Below are positions 1-8,514 of a stretch of 64,000 nt of DNA, one piece after another. Within the stretch, counting starts at the first letter, position 1; each line of letters opens with the position of its first letter. A model generated the notes under the pieces. That model had not been told where the DNA came from and did not search any database. It was given only the letters and a program-made list of their open reading frames with translations. Position numbers and translations under genes: made by a program. Source of the DNA: Anaeromassilibacillus sp. An200 (GTDB taxonomy: Bacteria; Bacillota; Clostridia; Oscillospirales; Acutalibacteraceae); NCBI RefSeq assembly GCF_002160025.1, contig NZ_NFJU01000011.1, forward strand, positions 1-64,000, read 5' to 3'.

Positions 1-64
1 CGCGAAAATACGCCTGACATTTCGCTCCTTTTTCCCTTTGGGTTCTTGTTTACAAACCAAAAAA

Positions 65-96
65 CTGCTCTGGCTTGATTGCCGGAGCAGGTTTTT
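65..96 (+). terminator. Intrinsic terminator
   Basis: A 9-bp stem with one G-T pair (arms 65-73 and 82-90) is followed by a T run at 92-96. It lies before any gene in the window, so it probably ends a plus-strand gene to the left of the window. Confidence 0.6.
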
Positions 97-107
97 CTAC
101 AAGCTGA

Positions 108-141
108 GGACCGATACTTGTGAAAGTATCGGTCCTTTTTT
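108..141 (+). terminator. Strong intrinsic terminator
   Basis: A perfect 12-bp stem (108-119 with 124-135) with a GTGA loop is followed by six T residues. It is the second terminator in tandem after the one at 65-96. The rest of 142-395 holds no ORF I can support. Confidence 0.75.
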
Positions 142-397
142 ATGAGCAAACTGATTTTTTAGAGCACACACCTCTTCTGCCCCCCTGCCTTTGTCCTGCT
201 TTTGCAACCATTCTGTGACTTTGCGGAATTTGATGGCATGGGAAATCTTTTGCCTGCTCCAAGGAATAGTTTACCCCGTGTCAAAGACGCTCAAAATCTG
301 ACGAGGATTGCTGTAAGCGGCCAAATCGAAGCGGAAACCGGGGTCGCGCATCTTCTGAAAAGGAGGACAGAAAGCTTCCTGTTTACTGTTAACAGTG

Positions 398-440
398 AAA
401 GGGCTGCGATTCATCAATAGGATGAACCGCAGCCCTTTTT
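398..440. terminator. Hairpin terminator 3' of the EPS operon
   Basis: Long stem with arms AAAGGGCTGCG and CGCAGCCCTTT plus TTCATC/GATGAA. T5 follows on the plus strand, and only TTTC follows on the minus strand. It lies just past the stop of the minus-strand chain-length gene (507), so it may end the EPS operon, though the better T run faces the other way. A 12-bp palindrome ACTGTTAACAGT (385-396) abuts it. Confidence 0.5.
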
Positions 441-506
441 ATGCTTTTATATGGGAAGTATCACACGCAGCTGTCAAATCCCCGACACAGGTTCTCTCTT
501 GCTTTA

Positions 507-1772
507 TCAGGTGCGCACACCGTTCAGAACAAAGCCGGAAATCGCACCGCCGGCAGTACGCAGGCGTGTCAGGCTTTCCTCAAAATCACGGAACGGCGTC
601 ACGCCATACTCCGCGACAAGAAGGACGCCGTTTGCCACAGATGCCGCGTTATCCGCATCGGGCATATTTTCTTCGTCCGGAAGGACGCAAAGGACATAAT
701 CAAATTCATCCGAAGCCTTTTTCACGAAATTGGAAAATGCGGCGGACGCCAGCAGATCCGCGGAGCTTCCCTGCGCCTGTCCGCAGGAAAGGAAGGAGAG
801 CCCTTCGATCTTTGTGGAGACAGCTGCTTCCTTCGGCGAAGAACCGTCCTTCAGCGCTGCCACAAGGCCACGGGATTGCCCGGCTCCCAGGGCAGCAGCC
901 TGGGTTGCTCCGGAAAAATCAGCTTCCAAATAGAGAACCGAACGCCCGGTCACCGTCAAAGCGTGTGCCAACCCACGCGCGGTTTCCCCCGCCCCCTTTT
1001 TGGCGTGGACGGGAATCATCAAAAGGCTTCCCTTCTCCCCTACCTGCTGGGTGACAGCGGCACGCAGGCGGCGGAATTCATCCCGGCGCTCCTCCTCTTC
1101 CGCTTTCAGCGCAAAGGAACCCAGACAGGGCATTTGCAGGCTTTTGGAAACATAAGTGGCATTGCGAATGGTGTGGTCCAACAAAATCATAGCGATGCCA
1201 ACGCACAGAGAGATGATCACACCGAATACCAGTCCCAGGATCCCGCTCTTGATGGCAGAATTGCGTGCGGACAATTCGTCCGGTGTTTCCGCATGGGTGA
1301 TGATATGGATCTGAATAGGAGGCGTCGGGTAGATAGCGGCAATCTCCTCCGCAATCTGCTCCGCCGCAGAGTCCGCCATGAGAGCGGCATTCTCGCGGTC
1401 ATCTGTGGAAACGGTCAGATCCACCAGCGTGGAACTGCCGATCTGCTTGGCTTCAATGCTGTGGAGAGACTCCTCGTCCACTCCCGCGCGTTCCGCAACC
1501 TTCAGGCGCAGATCCTCCGAAGGAGCCATGGCAATGGCCGCCTGCAAACGGACATTCTGCATACTTGCGTACTGGTTGCTGTAATCAGGGGAAGCATTGT
1601 CGTCAATCGTGCAGGCAACCAAAATGGTACTCGTCGCCGTGTATTCCCGTTTGAAGGTTTTCAATGAGAGAAGGCCGAACACAATCCCGCATGCCACGAC
1701 CACCACGGCAAATTTCCAGAGATGGCGCTTGAAAAAGCGGAAAATCTCCGAAAATGACACATACAATTCCAT
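507..1772 (-). CDS. Wzz/CpsC-type chain-length protein fused to a degenerate CpsD/BY-kinase domain
   Basis: 421 aa, last gene of the EPS operon. TM1 is at about residues 21-37 and TM2 at about 176-197, bracketing a Wzz-type extracellular region. A cytoplasmic CpsD-like P-loop domain follows from about 220 to the end. In the P-loop (about 254-264) the catalytic Lys is replaced (GAGET where GxGKS/T is expected), the Walker A' region reads LYLEADF, and there is no C-terminal tyrosine cluster. It should therefore be a chain-length or scaffold protein rather than an active tyrosine kinase (inference). The start at 1772 is chosen for AGGAGG eight bases upstream; an in-frame ATG at 1874 lacks a ribosome site and overlaps the previous gene. 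Confidence 0.82.
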   Translation of the reverse strand: MELYVSFSEIFRFFKRHLWKFAVVVVACGIVFGLLSLKTFKREYTATSTILVACTIDDNASPDYSNQYASMQNVRLQAAIAMAPSEDLRLKVAERAGVDEESLHSIEAKQIGSSTLVDLTVSTDDRENAALMADSAAEQIAEEIAAIYPTPPIQIHIITHAETPDELSARNSAIKSGILGLVFGVIISLCVGIAMILLDHTIRNATYVSKSLQMPCLGSFALKAEEEERRDEFRRLRAAVTQQVGEKGSLLMIPVHAKKGAGETARGLAHALTVTGRSVLYLEADFSGATQAAALGAGQSRGLVAALKDGSSPKEAAVSTKIEGLSFLSCGQAQGSSADLLASAAFSNFVKKASDEFDYVLCVLPDEENMPDADNAASVANGVLLVAEYGVTPFRDFEESLTRLRTAGGAISGFVLNGVRT

Positions 1773-1857
1773 GTAAGAATCCTCCTGTTTCAGATATTTC
1801 GATATCCCGGCATGCTTCTTTGAAAAAAGGAGCTGCCTTTTTTGATTTTCCCGGAAT

Positions 1858-3033
1858 TCAGCCGGTGAAATCAAGAATCTGCTTCATAATGATTTCCCAG
1901 TCAAAATGCTCTTTTGCAAAGCGGCGTTCCTTTTCCGGCAAAGCAGGATCGGAGCGGCATGCAGAAACAAAATCCACAACCTGCCCTATGTCAATCGGGC
2001 TGGGATCGTTGGGAAAAATCTTGACAAACGGAAGATCCGGCGTCAAAAGGCTGTCCTCATACGCAAAAAAAAGCGGAAGGCCAGCGGCCAAATATTCCCG
2101 TGATTTCAGCGGCGAAAGGCGGTTCAGGCCGACACGGTACTCTGCCAAAGGAGAGATTCCCACATCGCTCTCGCAATAAAGCTGCGCAAGCTCAGCCGCG
2201 TTCTTGTATCCCAAAAATTCCACACGGTCGCCCAAACCAAGCGAGGCCGCCATCCGTTTGAGATCCACGATGGTTTCATTATTCCCCACAACGCGGAAAA
2301 AGACGGGCATTCCGTTTTCTTTGTCACGGTATGCCTGCATCCCCTGTAAAACACGCTCATAGCCATGCACCACGGATGTCCCGACCACACCGAGCAGATG
2401 AATGCTGTCACGCGGAGCACGATCCTCGCGCAGGGGGATTGCGTCCACCTCCACGCCGTTATCCACATTGATGGCAGGAATTCCCCACAGCGAATCGGTC
2501 CGTTCTCCAAAGGTTACAACCGTATCGACATAGCGGGAAAAGGTGATCGTCGTTCCCGCGTGCTGGAGCACCTCCTTGGCATGCCCCAGAAAAGCACGAA
2601 GGTTTTTCTTCTGGATATCCACCCGGAAAAAGCGCTTGTATTCCCCCCAATATGGGTATGTCGCCACCTCAAACACCACACGGCAGGAAGGATTTGCCTG
2701 CTTGGCGGCTTTGGCAATCATACGATGGTAGGGATTGGTCAGGAAGCCCTTGATATAAACCATATCACAGGGATCCTCTTCCAAAAGAGCTCCTATGGCA
2801 TTGGCAAGATGATTTTGCTGTTCCGACCATCGGGTGCAGGCAGGAAACGGAAAGCGCTCCTCCTGTTCCCCCGTGCGTCTGAGAAGGCAGTTTTCCTCCA
2901 CACAGGTATAGCTCGCTTTCCAGCCAAGGCGAGCCATCCCGGCCGTTTGCCCCGCAATTTTCCGCAGAATGCCGGAATACTGCATGGCGGTGGAAACCGT
3001 CGCGGCATAGAGAAATTTTTTCTTTTGGCTCAT
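1858..3033 (-). CDS. Glycosyltransferase, GT4-like (EPS operon)
   Basis: 391 aa with a GT-B fold pattern. The C-terminal half has the nucleotide-sugar binding features of family 4 enzymes: a stretch reading VEFLGYKNAAEL, then SDVGISPL, then SPLKSREYLAAGLP in place of the usual EGxxxxxxEAxAxGxP. It would transfer one sugar to the lipid-linked repeat unit at the inner membrane face; donor and acceptor cannot be read from sequence. ATG at 3033 overlaps the stop of the upstream glycosyltransferase by four bases (ATGA), supporting translational coupling and this start over the longer frame from 3138. Confidence 0.75.
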   Translation of the reverse strand: MSQKKKFLYAATVSTAMQYSGILRKIAGQTAGMARLGWKASYTCVEENCLLRRTGEQEERFPFPACTRWSEQQNHLANAIGALLEEDPCDMVYIKGFLTNPYHRMIAKAAKQANPSCRVVFEVATYPYWGEYKRFFRVDIQKKNLRAFLGHAKEVLQHAGTTITFSRYVDTVVTFGERTDSLWGIPAINVDNGVEVDAIPLREDRAPRDSIHLLGVVGTSVVHGYERVLQGMQAYRDKENGMPVFFRVVGNNETIVDLKRMAASLGLGDRVEFLGYKNAAELAQLYCESDVGISPLAEYRVGLNRLSPLKSREYLAAGLPLFFAYEDSLLTPDLPFVKIFPNDPSPIDIGQVVDFVSACRSDPALPEKERRFAKEHFDWEIIMKQILDFTG

Positions 3034-4274
3034 GAGTCTCCGTCCTTTCCCGAAAGTTGAGAAAGCTCCTGGTAAAACAAATTGTAATTTTTTTCCGCGT
3101 GGAATTTGTCCTCCCAAAGCTTCCGGGCCGCCCGGCAAAGGGAGGAATATTCTTCCTCCGGCAAGCGGGCCATATGTTCCAGCGCGGAGGCAATCTCCTC
3201 CGGGGAAGGATTTTTCCCAAGCAGGCAGCCCGTCACACCGTCACGCACAGCCTCCGGTGTTCCGCCGACCTCTGTGGCAATACAGGGAAATCCGAAGGAA
3301 CAGGCTTCCATGAGAGCAACGGGCAGGCCTTCACTGGAACTGACATTGACCACACAGGAAACAGGTGTCTCCTCATAGTAATGCATCAAATCCTCATTGC
3401 GCATCGGGCCCGGCATCTCCCACTCCACATGGGCGGGAAGCTGTTCCGCCGCGGCACGAACCTCCGCTTCCTGAGGACCTCCGCCGATATGCGTCCAGCG
3501 CATCGGGAAAGAAACCAGCGCCAAAGCCTGCACCAAAAGCGGAATCCGTTTCACAGGCACCAGATATGAGCAGGTCACAACATGGAACACAGGGCTGCGC
3601 AAGCCATACGGCCGGCCATGGTCCGCCGTTCCCAGAAAGGCCGTGCGGACTTTGCCGCACTGGCCTGGAAAGGCGTCCTTCACTGCCCGCGCCGCCGACG
3701 GAGAGCAGGGGCGAACCGCGTTATAATGATTCAGCAGAAAACGGCGCATCGGCAGATAACCATATGGAGAACGTTCCGGAAAAGCGTCAAACCCATGGGC
3801 ACGGGAAATCAGCCAGACCTGTTTCCCTTTCGCCCGCAGCTTCTTGGCAAGCAGGGCGCCAGCTACGGCAGCATCGTAAAACCAATAGCTGTAAATGACA
3901 ATTTCTTCCCCCGTCAGCAGCGGCAGCACTTCGCTGCAAAGCGCGTCATACACAGCCTGCGCCTTGCGCCGAAAAAACAAAAGCTGATGCAGCTTTCCAA
4001 AAAAGGATTGTCCCTGAAATGGCAGCGAAATCGCTTCCCGGATCAAATCTGGCCGGAAAAGCACCGACGGATAGGACACTGTGGCGGGAGATACTTGCAA
4101 ACGCACCACGCGCATACCGTCCGGCACGGGCTTTGTCTGAGAATCCTCCGGAGCGCTGTGGCAGGAAACGATCAGGTAATCATCAAAGCCCTGCGCGTGG
4201 CGCAGCTCCTCCGTCAGAAAATCCTCCCCCTTTCCAAACGGAAAGGAAGTCGTCAAATACAAAAGCTGTCTCAT
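3030..4274 (-). CDS. Glycosyltransferase family 4 (EPS operon)
   Basis: 414 aa. The N-terminus (YLTTSFPFGKGEDF) and the C-terminal EGLPVALMEACSFGFP motif, followed by ATEVGGTPEAV, identify a GT4 retaining glycosyltransferase. It is clearly paralogous to the glycosyltransferase at 53687-54967, which has the same N-terminal signature (TKTYPYGKGEEF) and the same EGLPVSIMEACSFG block. It couples to both neighbours through four-base ATGA overlaps. Role: addition of a sugar to the undecaprenyl-linked EPS repeat; sugar specificity unknown. Confidence 0.85.
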   Translation of the reverse strand: MRQLLYLTTSFPFGKGEDFLTEELRHAQGFDDYLIVSCHSAPEDSQTKPVPDGMRVVRLQVSPATVSYPSVLFRPDLIREAISLPFQGQSFFGKLHQLLFFRRKAQAVYDALCSEVLPLLTGEEIVIYSYWFYDAAVAGALLAKKLRAKGKQVWLISRAHGFDAFPERSPYGYLPMRRFLLNHYNAVRPCSPSAARAVKDAFPGQCGKVRTAFLGTADHGRPYGLRSPVFHVVTCSYLVPVKRIPLLVQALALVSFPMRWTHIGGGPQEAEVRAAAEQLPAHVEWEMPGPMRNEDLMHYYEETPVSCVVNVSSSEGLPVALMEACSFGFPCIATEVGGTPEAVRDGVTGCLLGKNPSPEEIASALEHMARLPEEEYSSLCRAARKLWEDKFHAEKNYNLFYQELSQLSGKDGDS

Positions 4275-5596
4275 GTGCGTTTTCCCCTTTTCAGAAGGCC
4301 CGCCGCCAGCGAAAGCTCATCCCGTGTGGGAAGCACAAGCCGGTAAAACGGCGTTTTGGTATAGACGCAGAAAATAATGATGGAGGTAATTCCCTGAGCC
4401 GTCAGCGAAAGCGATGTCGCAATCGCGGCGCCCGCCACCAGAAAATGCGGAATCAGAACCAAGCTCAGCCCGAGGTTGAACACAACGCCCACCGCGGTGG
4501 AAATGATATTCAGCTCCGGTTTTCCGTAAGCCGCGATGGAATTGGCCAGCACCTTCGCATAGGTGATGAAAAAGCTGCCCACGGTCAAAATGGTGAGGGG
4601 CTGGATGCAGTCCACATATTTCGGGAACAGAATCGGAATGAATATCTTTGCCAGAAGGACAACCAGCGGCAGACAGATCAGGGTGATATACGTCACCAGC
4701 TTGCAGGACAGTGTCGCCAGCTTTGTTTTGTCCCTTGTGTCTGTCATGGCGGCAATCCGCGACATGATAACCATACTCACGGCGTCCGGCAGAATCCAAA
4801 TCTGCTGCACAATCGTGTATGCCTTGGCAAACACACCGAAATCGGTCAGTCCGTTGTTCGCCTTGAGGATAATGGAGCTGACATTCGTGTTGGTAAAGGT
4901 CAGCACATTGGAAACGTGGGATTTCAGGCTGTAGCGAAGAAGTTCACCAGAGCCAATCTCCCGATCGTTTTCAGGGGCGGGCGGCGACTGCGCGTAAGAA
5001 ACGTCGCGGCGGATGGAACGCCAGGCCATGATAATCGACAGCAGCAGGATGAAAATACTGCCTGAGACAATGACAGCGGCAGTCGGCCAGAGAAAAACGG
5101 TCAGGGAAAACAGCGTTGTCAGCACCCGCTGCATCAGATTGATCAGGTTATAGGTGCGGAATTTGTTTTCTCCCCGCAGGATAGCGAGAAAAACATTGGA
5201 CACAAAGGAAAACACGCCGTATGCGACCGCGCACACGCAATATAGCAGCGCGGTATCCGCAAAATAGCTGTCGCGCAGAACAAGTACCACCAGCACGCCA
5301 ACCACTGCAATCAGCATAATCAGCACTACTGTCACCCGCTTGATGGAGCGCACAACATTTTTCAGTTTGCAGCGGGAAACATAATAAATGATAGAGGAAT
5401 TTACGCTGAAGGACAGCAGAGTAAACAGCGCGCTTCCAACCATCTGGTTTTGCGTGATCAGGCCGCTCTCGCCCGGATCCAGCACAGGCATGATGCAGAA
5501 GCTGGAAACCAGGGCCAAAACAGCTCCAAAAGCATTGGTTCCGAAGGTGCTCAGCGCATCCTGCAAAACACCGGTTTTTTTCCCTTTCTCCTTCAT
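4271..5596 (-). CDS. Wzx-type polysaccharide flippase (MOP superfamily)
   Basis: 441 aa, highly hydrophobic, about 12-14 predicted membrane segments over most of its length, with the layout of polysaccharide-biosynthesis (Wzx/RfbX) exporters of the MATE-like superfamily. It would flip lipid-linked repeat units across the membrane. It sits directly after the polymerase and before two glycosyltransferases, the expected Wzx/Wzy gene set. ATG overlaps the upstream stop (ATGA), which fixes the start. Confidence 0.85.
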   Translation of the reverse strand: MKEKGKKTGVLQDALSTFGTNAFGAVLALVSSFCIMPVLDPGESGLITQNQMVGSALFTLLSFSVNSSIIYYVSRCKLKNVVRSIKRVTVVLIMLIAVVGVLVVLVLRDSYFADTALLYCVCAVAYGVFSFVSNVFLAILRGENKFRTYNLINLMQRVLTTLFSLTVFLWPTAAVIVSGSIFILLLSIIMAWRSIRRDVSYAQSPPAPENDREIGSGELLRYSLKSHVSNVLTFTNTNVSSIILKANNGLTDFGVFAKAYTIVQQIWILPDAVSMVIMSRIAAMTDTRDKTKLATLSCKLVTYITLICLPLVVLLAKIFIPILFPKYVDCIQPLTILTVGSFFITYAKVLANSIAAYGKPELNIISTAVGVVFNLGLSLVLIPHFLVAGAAIATSLSLTAQGITSIIIFCVYTKTPFYRLVLPTRDELSLAAGLLKRGKRT

Positions 5597-7116
5597 GCCT
5601 TCACCTCCGGCGGTTCCGTTCCCCGGCGCAGATGCGTACCCAGTGTATACAGAAGCTGAGCCGCCAGATACAGTCCCAGAAGGAAGCAGAGATACGTTAC
5701 ATTAAAAACATCTGTGATCCAGCCCAGCGCATAATTGCGGGGCAGGTACACAAAGCTCTTGATGGCAATCAGCCCAAGAGCAATCACCGGCCAGGAACGT
5801 CCCAGCATGGAGGAAAACCAGCGGAAAGCCACACCGATCATCACACTGAGCGCAATCACGCCCACAATGCCGAACGCCGCATATCCCTCCGCCACATAAG
5901 AGGTACCGAAGCCCTCGCCGCGCAGATACCGTGCGGGATCCACCAGATAGGTCAGCACATGGGAATAGCTGTTTGTGCTTTCGGCAAACTCCGCTGTTTG
6001 CAGGGAAATAATCGGCTCGGTATGGAATACCGTCTGGCCGATGGAGTTATTCGTCACAAACAGCTCCAGCGGGAACAAAAGGAACCGGTATGTGGTCTGC
6101 GGATCGAAAAATTCCATATAATCGATTGTTTTGACCACCACGCGGAAGCTGGCTCCCTGAGAATCAATAAAACTGATAATCGTGCCAAAGAACGAATCTC
6201 CCGTTCCCAGAATTCCTGAACGGAGATAAGCAACCATTTGCAGCAGATAAACGCCGCCAAGTCCCACCACACAGGCCAAAAGTACCACACGCTTTGTGAG
6301 AATCCGTTTTTCCTTCGGAAGAAGATTGTCACGCAGAACAAAATAGACCACCAGCATCAGCAGGCTTGTCACAATGGTATTGCGGCGGCCTGTAAACACG
6401 GAGGCCAGCAGATAAACGCCATACACACACATCGGCAGGCGCATCTGTTTCGCGGAAGGCAGCGTAGCGAGAAACACAGCAAAGGCCGGAGTAAAGAACA
6501 ACGCAAAGCGGCTGATGATCGACGGTACTCCGGCTGTCTCTGTAAAAGAAGTGAGATATCCGTTTCGCAGAACAAACAGGATGGTGTTGCCCAACGAAAA
6601 GAAGGAAGCCAGAGAACTGATATACAGCACCCACCGGCTGAGCTGGCGGATCACCGGAATCAGAGGATGATCCCATATCTTTTTCGCTCCCTCAACCGCC
6701 ACGGAAAGCTCCCTCTTCCGGAACAAAAATCCGGCCGCCCGGTATGCCAGATACACGACAAAGAGAGAAATTGCCAAAATTTGCAGCGACCAGTACAGGG
6801 AATCATACCCGTCGGCTTCCAGGATATCCAGCCGTCTGCCGTAATTTTGCAGCCATGTGGTATAAACGCGCCCCAAAAGCAGGAGATTGTACGATCCCTG
6901 AAAAATCAGCAGGGGAATCCTTCTCCGCACATCGGACAGTTCATAGACCAGCATGGCCAGATTCAGCAGGGAAAGCCCCGCCACCGTCATGTTCGCAGCG
7001 ATGGAATACCATCTGCCGCCAAAGGACGAGGTGAAGGCCGCCAACGTCAGAACAGCCAGAGAAATCCCCAGCAGGAGCGTGTCCCGCAGAAGAAATTTGC
7101 GTTGGAATTGCATCAT
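5593..7116 (-). CDS. Wzy-like O-antigen/EPS polymerase
   Basis: 507 aa polytopic protein with roughly 11-12 hydrophobic segments and a large loop in the C-terminal half, between the segments at about 290-310 and 430-450, as in oligosaccharide repeat unit polymerases. The family is poorly conserved, so the assignment rests on topology and on being first in an operon with a Wzx flippase, two glycosyltransferases and a Wzz. The start at ATG 7116 has AAAGGA ten bases upstream; a GTG at 7140 has no ribosome site. The operon promoter lies at 7195-7223. Confidence 0.75.
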   Translation of the reverse strand: MMQFQRKFLLRDTLLLGISLAVLTLAAFTSSFGGRWYSIAANMTVAGLSLLNLAMLVYELSDVRRRIPLLIFQGSYNLLLLGRVYTTWLQNYGRRLDILEADGYDSLYWSLQILAISLFVVYLAYRAAGFLFRKRELSVAVEGAKKIWDHPLIPVIRQLSRWVLYISSLASFFSLGNTILFVLRNGYLTSFTETAGVPSIISRFALFFTPAFAVFLATLPSAKQMRLPMCVYGVYLLASVFTGRRNTIVTSLLMLVVYFVLRDNLLPKEKRILTKRVVLLACVVGLGGVYLLQMVAYLRSGILGTGDSFFGTIISFIDSQGASFRVVVKTIDYMEFFDPQTTYRFLLFPLELFVTNNSIGQTVFHTEPIISLQTAEFAESTNSYSHVLTYLVDPARYLRGEGFGTSYVAEGYAAFGIVGVIALSVMIGVAFRWFSSMLGRSWPVIALGLIAIKSFVYLPRNYALGWITDVFNVTYLCFLLGLYLAAQLLYTLGTHLRRGTEPPEVKA

Positions 7117-7194
7117 GCTCTGTTGATCCTTTCCGCACACGGAAAATAGTTTTTGAAAGTTTTTCCGCCGCGATAGTAGTTCATGAATAGATTG

Positions 7195-7223
7195 ATTATA
7201 CCATTATTCCCCTTTCTTATCAA
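7195..7223 (-). promoter_or_regulatory. Promoter of the EPS operon
   Basis: Minus-strand TTGATA (7223-7218), 17-base spacer, consensus TATAAT (7200-7195). The predicted start is about 70 bases upstream of the polymerase ATG. The rest of 7224-7383 holds no ORF I can support. Confidence 0.7.
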
Positions 7224-7383
7224 TCATTATTTGCGGTCTGCCTCCCAAAAATGCAGGCCCAGAGCCATTTTCGGCAAATGTAAACCTTTTGTGACCAGAA
7301 CAAAAACAAACTGGGATCACCGCAAAAACGGCGATCCCAATTCATCAAAAATATCTTCCTGTTTCCAATCATGTGTATCGTTT

Positions 7384-8367
7384 TTACGCATCTCTTTTTT
7401 GCACGGTGGGGAGCAGAAAACCAATGGCTGCCAGAAGAATCACAAGAAAAACAACACCGATCGGCAGATATTTTGCCAGCACCGCCTGCTGCACGCCCGC
7501 GATAAGAAACCAGACGGAGAAGGCGAAGGAAATCACCGCACATAACGCAGTCACCGGCGCGCTGAAGCGGCTCCGGCGCGCCAGAAAAACAGCGCACACG
7601 GCCTGCGCCGCTGAGAAGAGAACCGCAACCCAGAACGGCCAGACCATCAGCTCCACCCCCGATTCCGCCGCGGCAGACTGCACGGAGGGAAGCAATGCGG
7701 CTACACAGACAATTTGCAGCACAGACTGTACCAACAGAAGCGTCACCGCAACCCCACGGCGCAGATCATGTCCCTCCAGCTGTGCGGCGGAACTCTCCAC
7801 CAGGCCCAAATACATGCGGTTGGACTCCAGCGAACGGCGGATCGCCAGTGCGAGCGGCACAGCCACCACATCCGCGATCACCGCGTTTACAATCGTAGCC
7901 GCCGCCTTGGTACCGAGCAGGATTGCCATTGCTTCGTCGGCGCTGCCCTCCAGCTTGGCTTCTACAAAGGATTTGAAGAGATACAGTACACAGTAGGTCA
8001 GAGAGCCGCTGACCGCACCCGCAATCACACGATACAAACGGCGGCCCTCCGAACGGCCGGACCAGGCAATCGCTCCGCAGACAAAGGCCATCATGAATTT
8101 GTTGATCAGCGTAGTGGGGGCGCTTGATGCCCAGCCGCCCACCAGATCGAACACACCGGAGCCCACACCGGCGGCCAGACCGCCGTATGCCGGCCCGAGC
8201 AACAGACCGGAGAGAATGCAGAACACATTGCCCAGACCGATCATGGTTCTGTCCCCGAGTACCGGGATTGGAATACTGATGAAGGTACCGACTATCACAA
8301 GCGCGCCCATAAGTCCCGTCAGGGCCAGATTGACGGCGCCGCTTTTTCTTGACGTATTGATTCGCAT
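7384..8367 (-). CDS. ECF-type transporter S component-like membrane protein, C-terminally extended
   Basis: 327 aa. Residues about 10-180 look like a substrate-binding S component of an energy-coupling factor vitamin transporter (LTGLMGALVIVGTFISIPIP, then GLLLGPAYGGLAAGVGSGVFDLVGG). The remaining about 150 residues add four further hydrophobic segments not normal for an S component. No EcfA/EcfT genes are nearby, so it would rely on a shared energising module. It is divergent from a MocR/PdxR-like regulator, which suggests vitamin B6 or a related compound as substrate (inference). Start chosen at ATG 8367 with AGGA upstream. Confidence 0.65.
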   Translation of the reverse strand: MRINTSRKSGAVNLALTGLMGALVIVGTFISIPIPVLGDRTMIGLGNVFCILSGLLLGPAYGGLAAGVGSGVFDLVGGWASSAPTTLINKFMMAFVCGAIAWSGRSEGRRLYRVIAGAVSGSLTYCVLYLFKSFVEAKLEGSADEAMAILLGTKAAATIVNAVIADVVAVPLALAIRRSLESNRMYLGLVESSAAQLEGHDLRRGVAVTLLLVQSVLQIVCVAALLPSVQSAAAESGVELMVWPFWVAVLFSAAQAVCAVFLARRSRFSAPVTALCAVISFAFSVWFLIAGVQQAVLAKYLPIGVVFLVILLAAIGFLLPTVQKRDA

Positions 8368-8514
8368 GACAATTTCCTGCCTTTCTTTCCGCGGGAATCC
8401 TCCCGCCAAACGCTTTTCGCCCGGGATTGCGTTTTTCGCTTTGATGTGTTACCATCATAGAAGAAATCTGTCCATTATGAAATACACAGTTTGTAAAAAA
8501 ATGAGGTGTACAGA

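Noticed and set aside
202-420. 72-codon plus-strand frame
   Set aside because: No ribosome site, runs into a terminator hairpin, composition not gene-like.
3030-4274. Recent duplication between the two GT4 genes (3 kb and 54 kb)
   Set aside because: They share motifs and layout, but the sequences differ throughout; they are old paralogues.
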